From: Cheilinus undulatus
Lineage: Eukaryota > Chordata > Actinopteri > Labriformes > Labridae
Assembly: GCF_018320785.1 (NCBI RefSeq)
Contig: NC_054866.1
Coordinates: 40,401,000-40,464,999 of the forward strand
DNA: 64,000 nucleotides
Direction: 5' to 3'
Part shown: piece by piece, positions 62,690 through 64,000 of the stretch
How the letters are laid out: every line of letters begins with the position of its first letter
Numbering within the stretch: position 1 is the first letter of the stretch
Notes under the pieces: model-generated
Seen by the model: only the letters and a program-made list of their open reading frames with translations
Databases searched by the model: none
What the model was told of the DNA's origin: nothing
Position numbers and translations under genes: made by a program

Positions 62690-63530
62690 ATTATGGACAA
62701 TAACAGCCACCCTCTGCACACTGCCATCACTGCCCAGAGGAGTATGTTCAGCAGCAGGCTGCTCTCAATGAGCTGCTCCACAGATAGATTGAGGAGATCT
62801 TTCCTACCCAGAGCCATCAGACTGTACAACACAGCACTGGGGAGGATTGCGGGGGCCGGGGAGGAAGCAGTACAAGCACAGCTACTGCATAAACATGGAC
62901 AATAATAATTTGCAATTCTATAAAACAGAAGCACAATAATAACAACAATAATAAGAGCACCATGCACCTTCAAAATACAGTTACTGCACAACACTACTTT
63001 CATCTGCACTACCTCTTTGCTGTACTGTACCTACAGCTGTATGTTTATTCCACTGTGCCTTGGGTTCATCTGCATTATATATTTATTTATTTTTTGAGTT
63101 TTGGTAAGTCTGTCTTTAACTGTCTATTTAACCTAAACCTCTCCAGTAATGCCGGTTAATATTGCTTCAAGAGTTTCATCTACTGCTTATGAAAATATAT
63201 TTTTTTTATAATGTTTCCCCATCTTACTACAACTCTCCTGCCTCTGTCTGTCGCCCTCCTGTTAACACTCAGCATATTATGTTACAGTTTATCTTGTATC
63301 TTATCCCTATAGTTTTTTCTACGTGTATAATGTTTTTATATCTTTCTAATTTTAGTTTAACTAAGTACCCTTTTGCACATTTCAAAACCGAGCTGCTGCA
63401 AGTGTTCTTCTTTCTTGTTTTGTTACCTATACCCTTGTTGTGTATGTATGTTATGGAACAGCTGAAACTTGAATTTCCTTTGGGATCAGTAAAGTATCTA
63501 TATAATCTAACTGAATCTAATCTAATCTGA
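62690..63530 (+). mobile_element. LINE 3' end fragment
   Basis: The frame begins MDNNSHPLHTAITAQRSMFS and includes STDRLRRSFLPRAIRLYN, the C-terminal tail typical of several fish LINE ORF2 proteins. After a 3' untranslated stretch it ends GAATTTCCTTTGGGATCAG, then TAAAGTATCT and short TCTAA repeats, the usual LINE 3' terminus. It is 5'-truncated, as most LINE copies are. Confidence 0.82.
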
Positions 63531-64000
63531 CATAACTGTCTGTTTCACTTTTTTTCTTCAGTAAGCATATTTTTGATACCTTGTTTTAACACTTTTTTGT
63601 TGACTAATTTTATTGTGATAGTTCAAACCATTTTGATGGCTTATCTGAGTGTTGAATTTTCACTTAGAGGAGGACCACTTGACAAGCCCATATGGGTGTT
63701 TTTTGGCTTCTGCACATTTTTGTAATTATTACAACTTCCAAATTATCATTCTCATGTACTGTATTTTTTGTTTTATTCTGTTTTTTTTTTCCCTTTTGTT
63801 TGTTCGTATGTGAAATGCATCAAATTAAAACAAATTGAATATTGCTTATTTTGTTTAATACAGTATTTAACACTGTGATACATTTAACAGTTTGCAGTAG
63901 TAGTGCATGTACAAAATGACTCACTAAAGTCCAGTGATCCCCAGTCAGCATGGCAGCGTTTCATTCCAGTTGGGAGAGACCAGTAAATGATTTGAGATAT
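63531..64000. other. Right edge, no recognised element
   Basis: AT-rich sequence with T runs. No exon, repeat end or RNA gene is recognised. Confidence 0.5.

Overview
The window is vertebrate nuclear DNA, most likely from a spiny-rayed (percomorph-like) teleost. Genes are split into short exons with standard GT/AG borders. Single-exon odorant receptor genes lie next to nicotinic-receptor and STIM genes. The introns are full of fish-type DNA transposons (Tc1/mariner and many non-autonomous hAT elements with 8-bp target duplications), LINE fragments and a tRNA-derived SINE. I saw no bacterial, viral or CRISPR-like features.

Layout. From 505 to 30400 (minus strand) lies stim1, the ER calcium sensor of store-operated calcium entry. 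Ten coding exons are readable, from the signal peptide (right) to the CRAC-activating domain and acidic inhibitory segment (left). The C-terminal exons lie beyond base 1, unless the short read-through end at 401-403 is used. From 33951 to 37086 (minus) lies pgap2, a complete five-exon reading frame of 254 codons, involved in GPI-anchor lipid remodelling. From 38062 to 46183 (plus) lies chrna10, a nicotinic acetylcholine receptor alpha-10-type subunit, complete in five exons (522 residues). From 49193 to 60717 (minus) there are three odorant receptors: two intact, and one with a single frameshift.

The order stim1 - pgap2 - chrna10 - odorant receptors matches human 11p15.4 as I recall it, where CHRNA10, NUP98, PGAP2, RHOG and STIM1 are neighbours near class I odorant receptors. 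NUP98 and RHOG are not seen in their expected places here. pgap2 and chrna10 are therefore head to head, 975 bases apart.

The genes are not an operon; they share a conserved neighbourhood. STIM1 senses ER calcium and gates ORAI channels. PGAP2 acts in the Golgi on GPI-anchored proteins. The alpha-10-type subunit normally works with alpha-9 in hair-cell efferent synapses. The receptors detect odorants.

The gene-poor sequence is mainly transposon history. It includes a hAT element inserted in a hAT, a hAT inserted in a LINE, a LINE/SINE-type tail inserted in a pyrimidine-rich tandem array that itself lies inside a hAT, and an almost intact Tc1 transposon with about 210-base terminal repeats beside a half-element of a related family in the opposite direction. 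I found no convincing sign of a wholly new biological system. The points most worth checking are the possible short STIM1 isoform, the compact pgap2/chrna10 divergent promoter, the missing RHOG/NUP98, and the single-lesion receptor and transposase genes.
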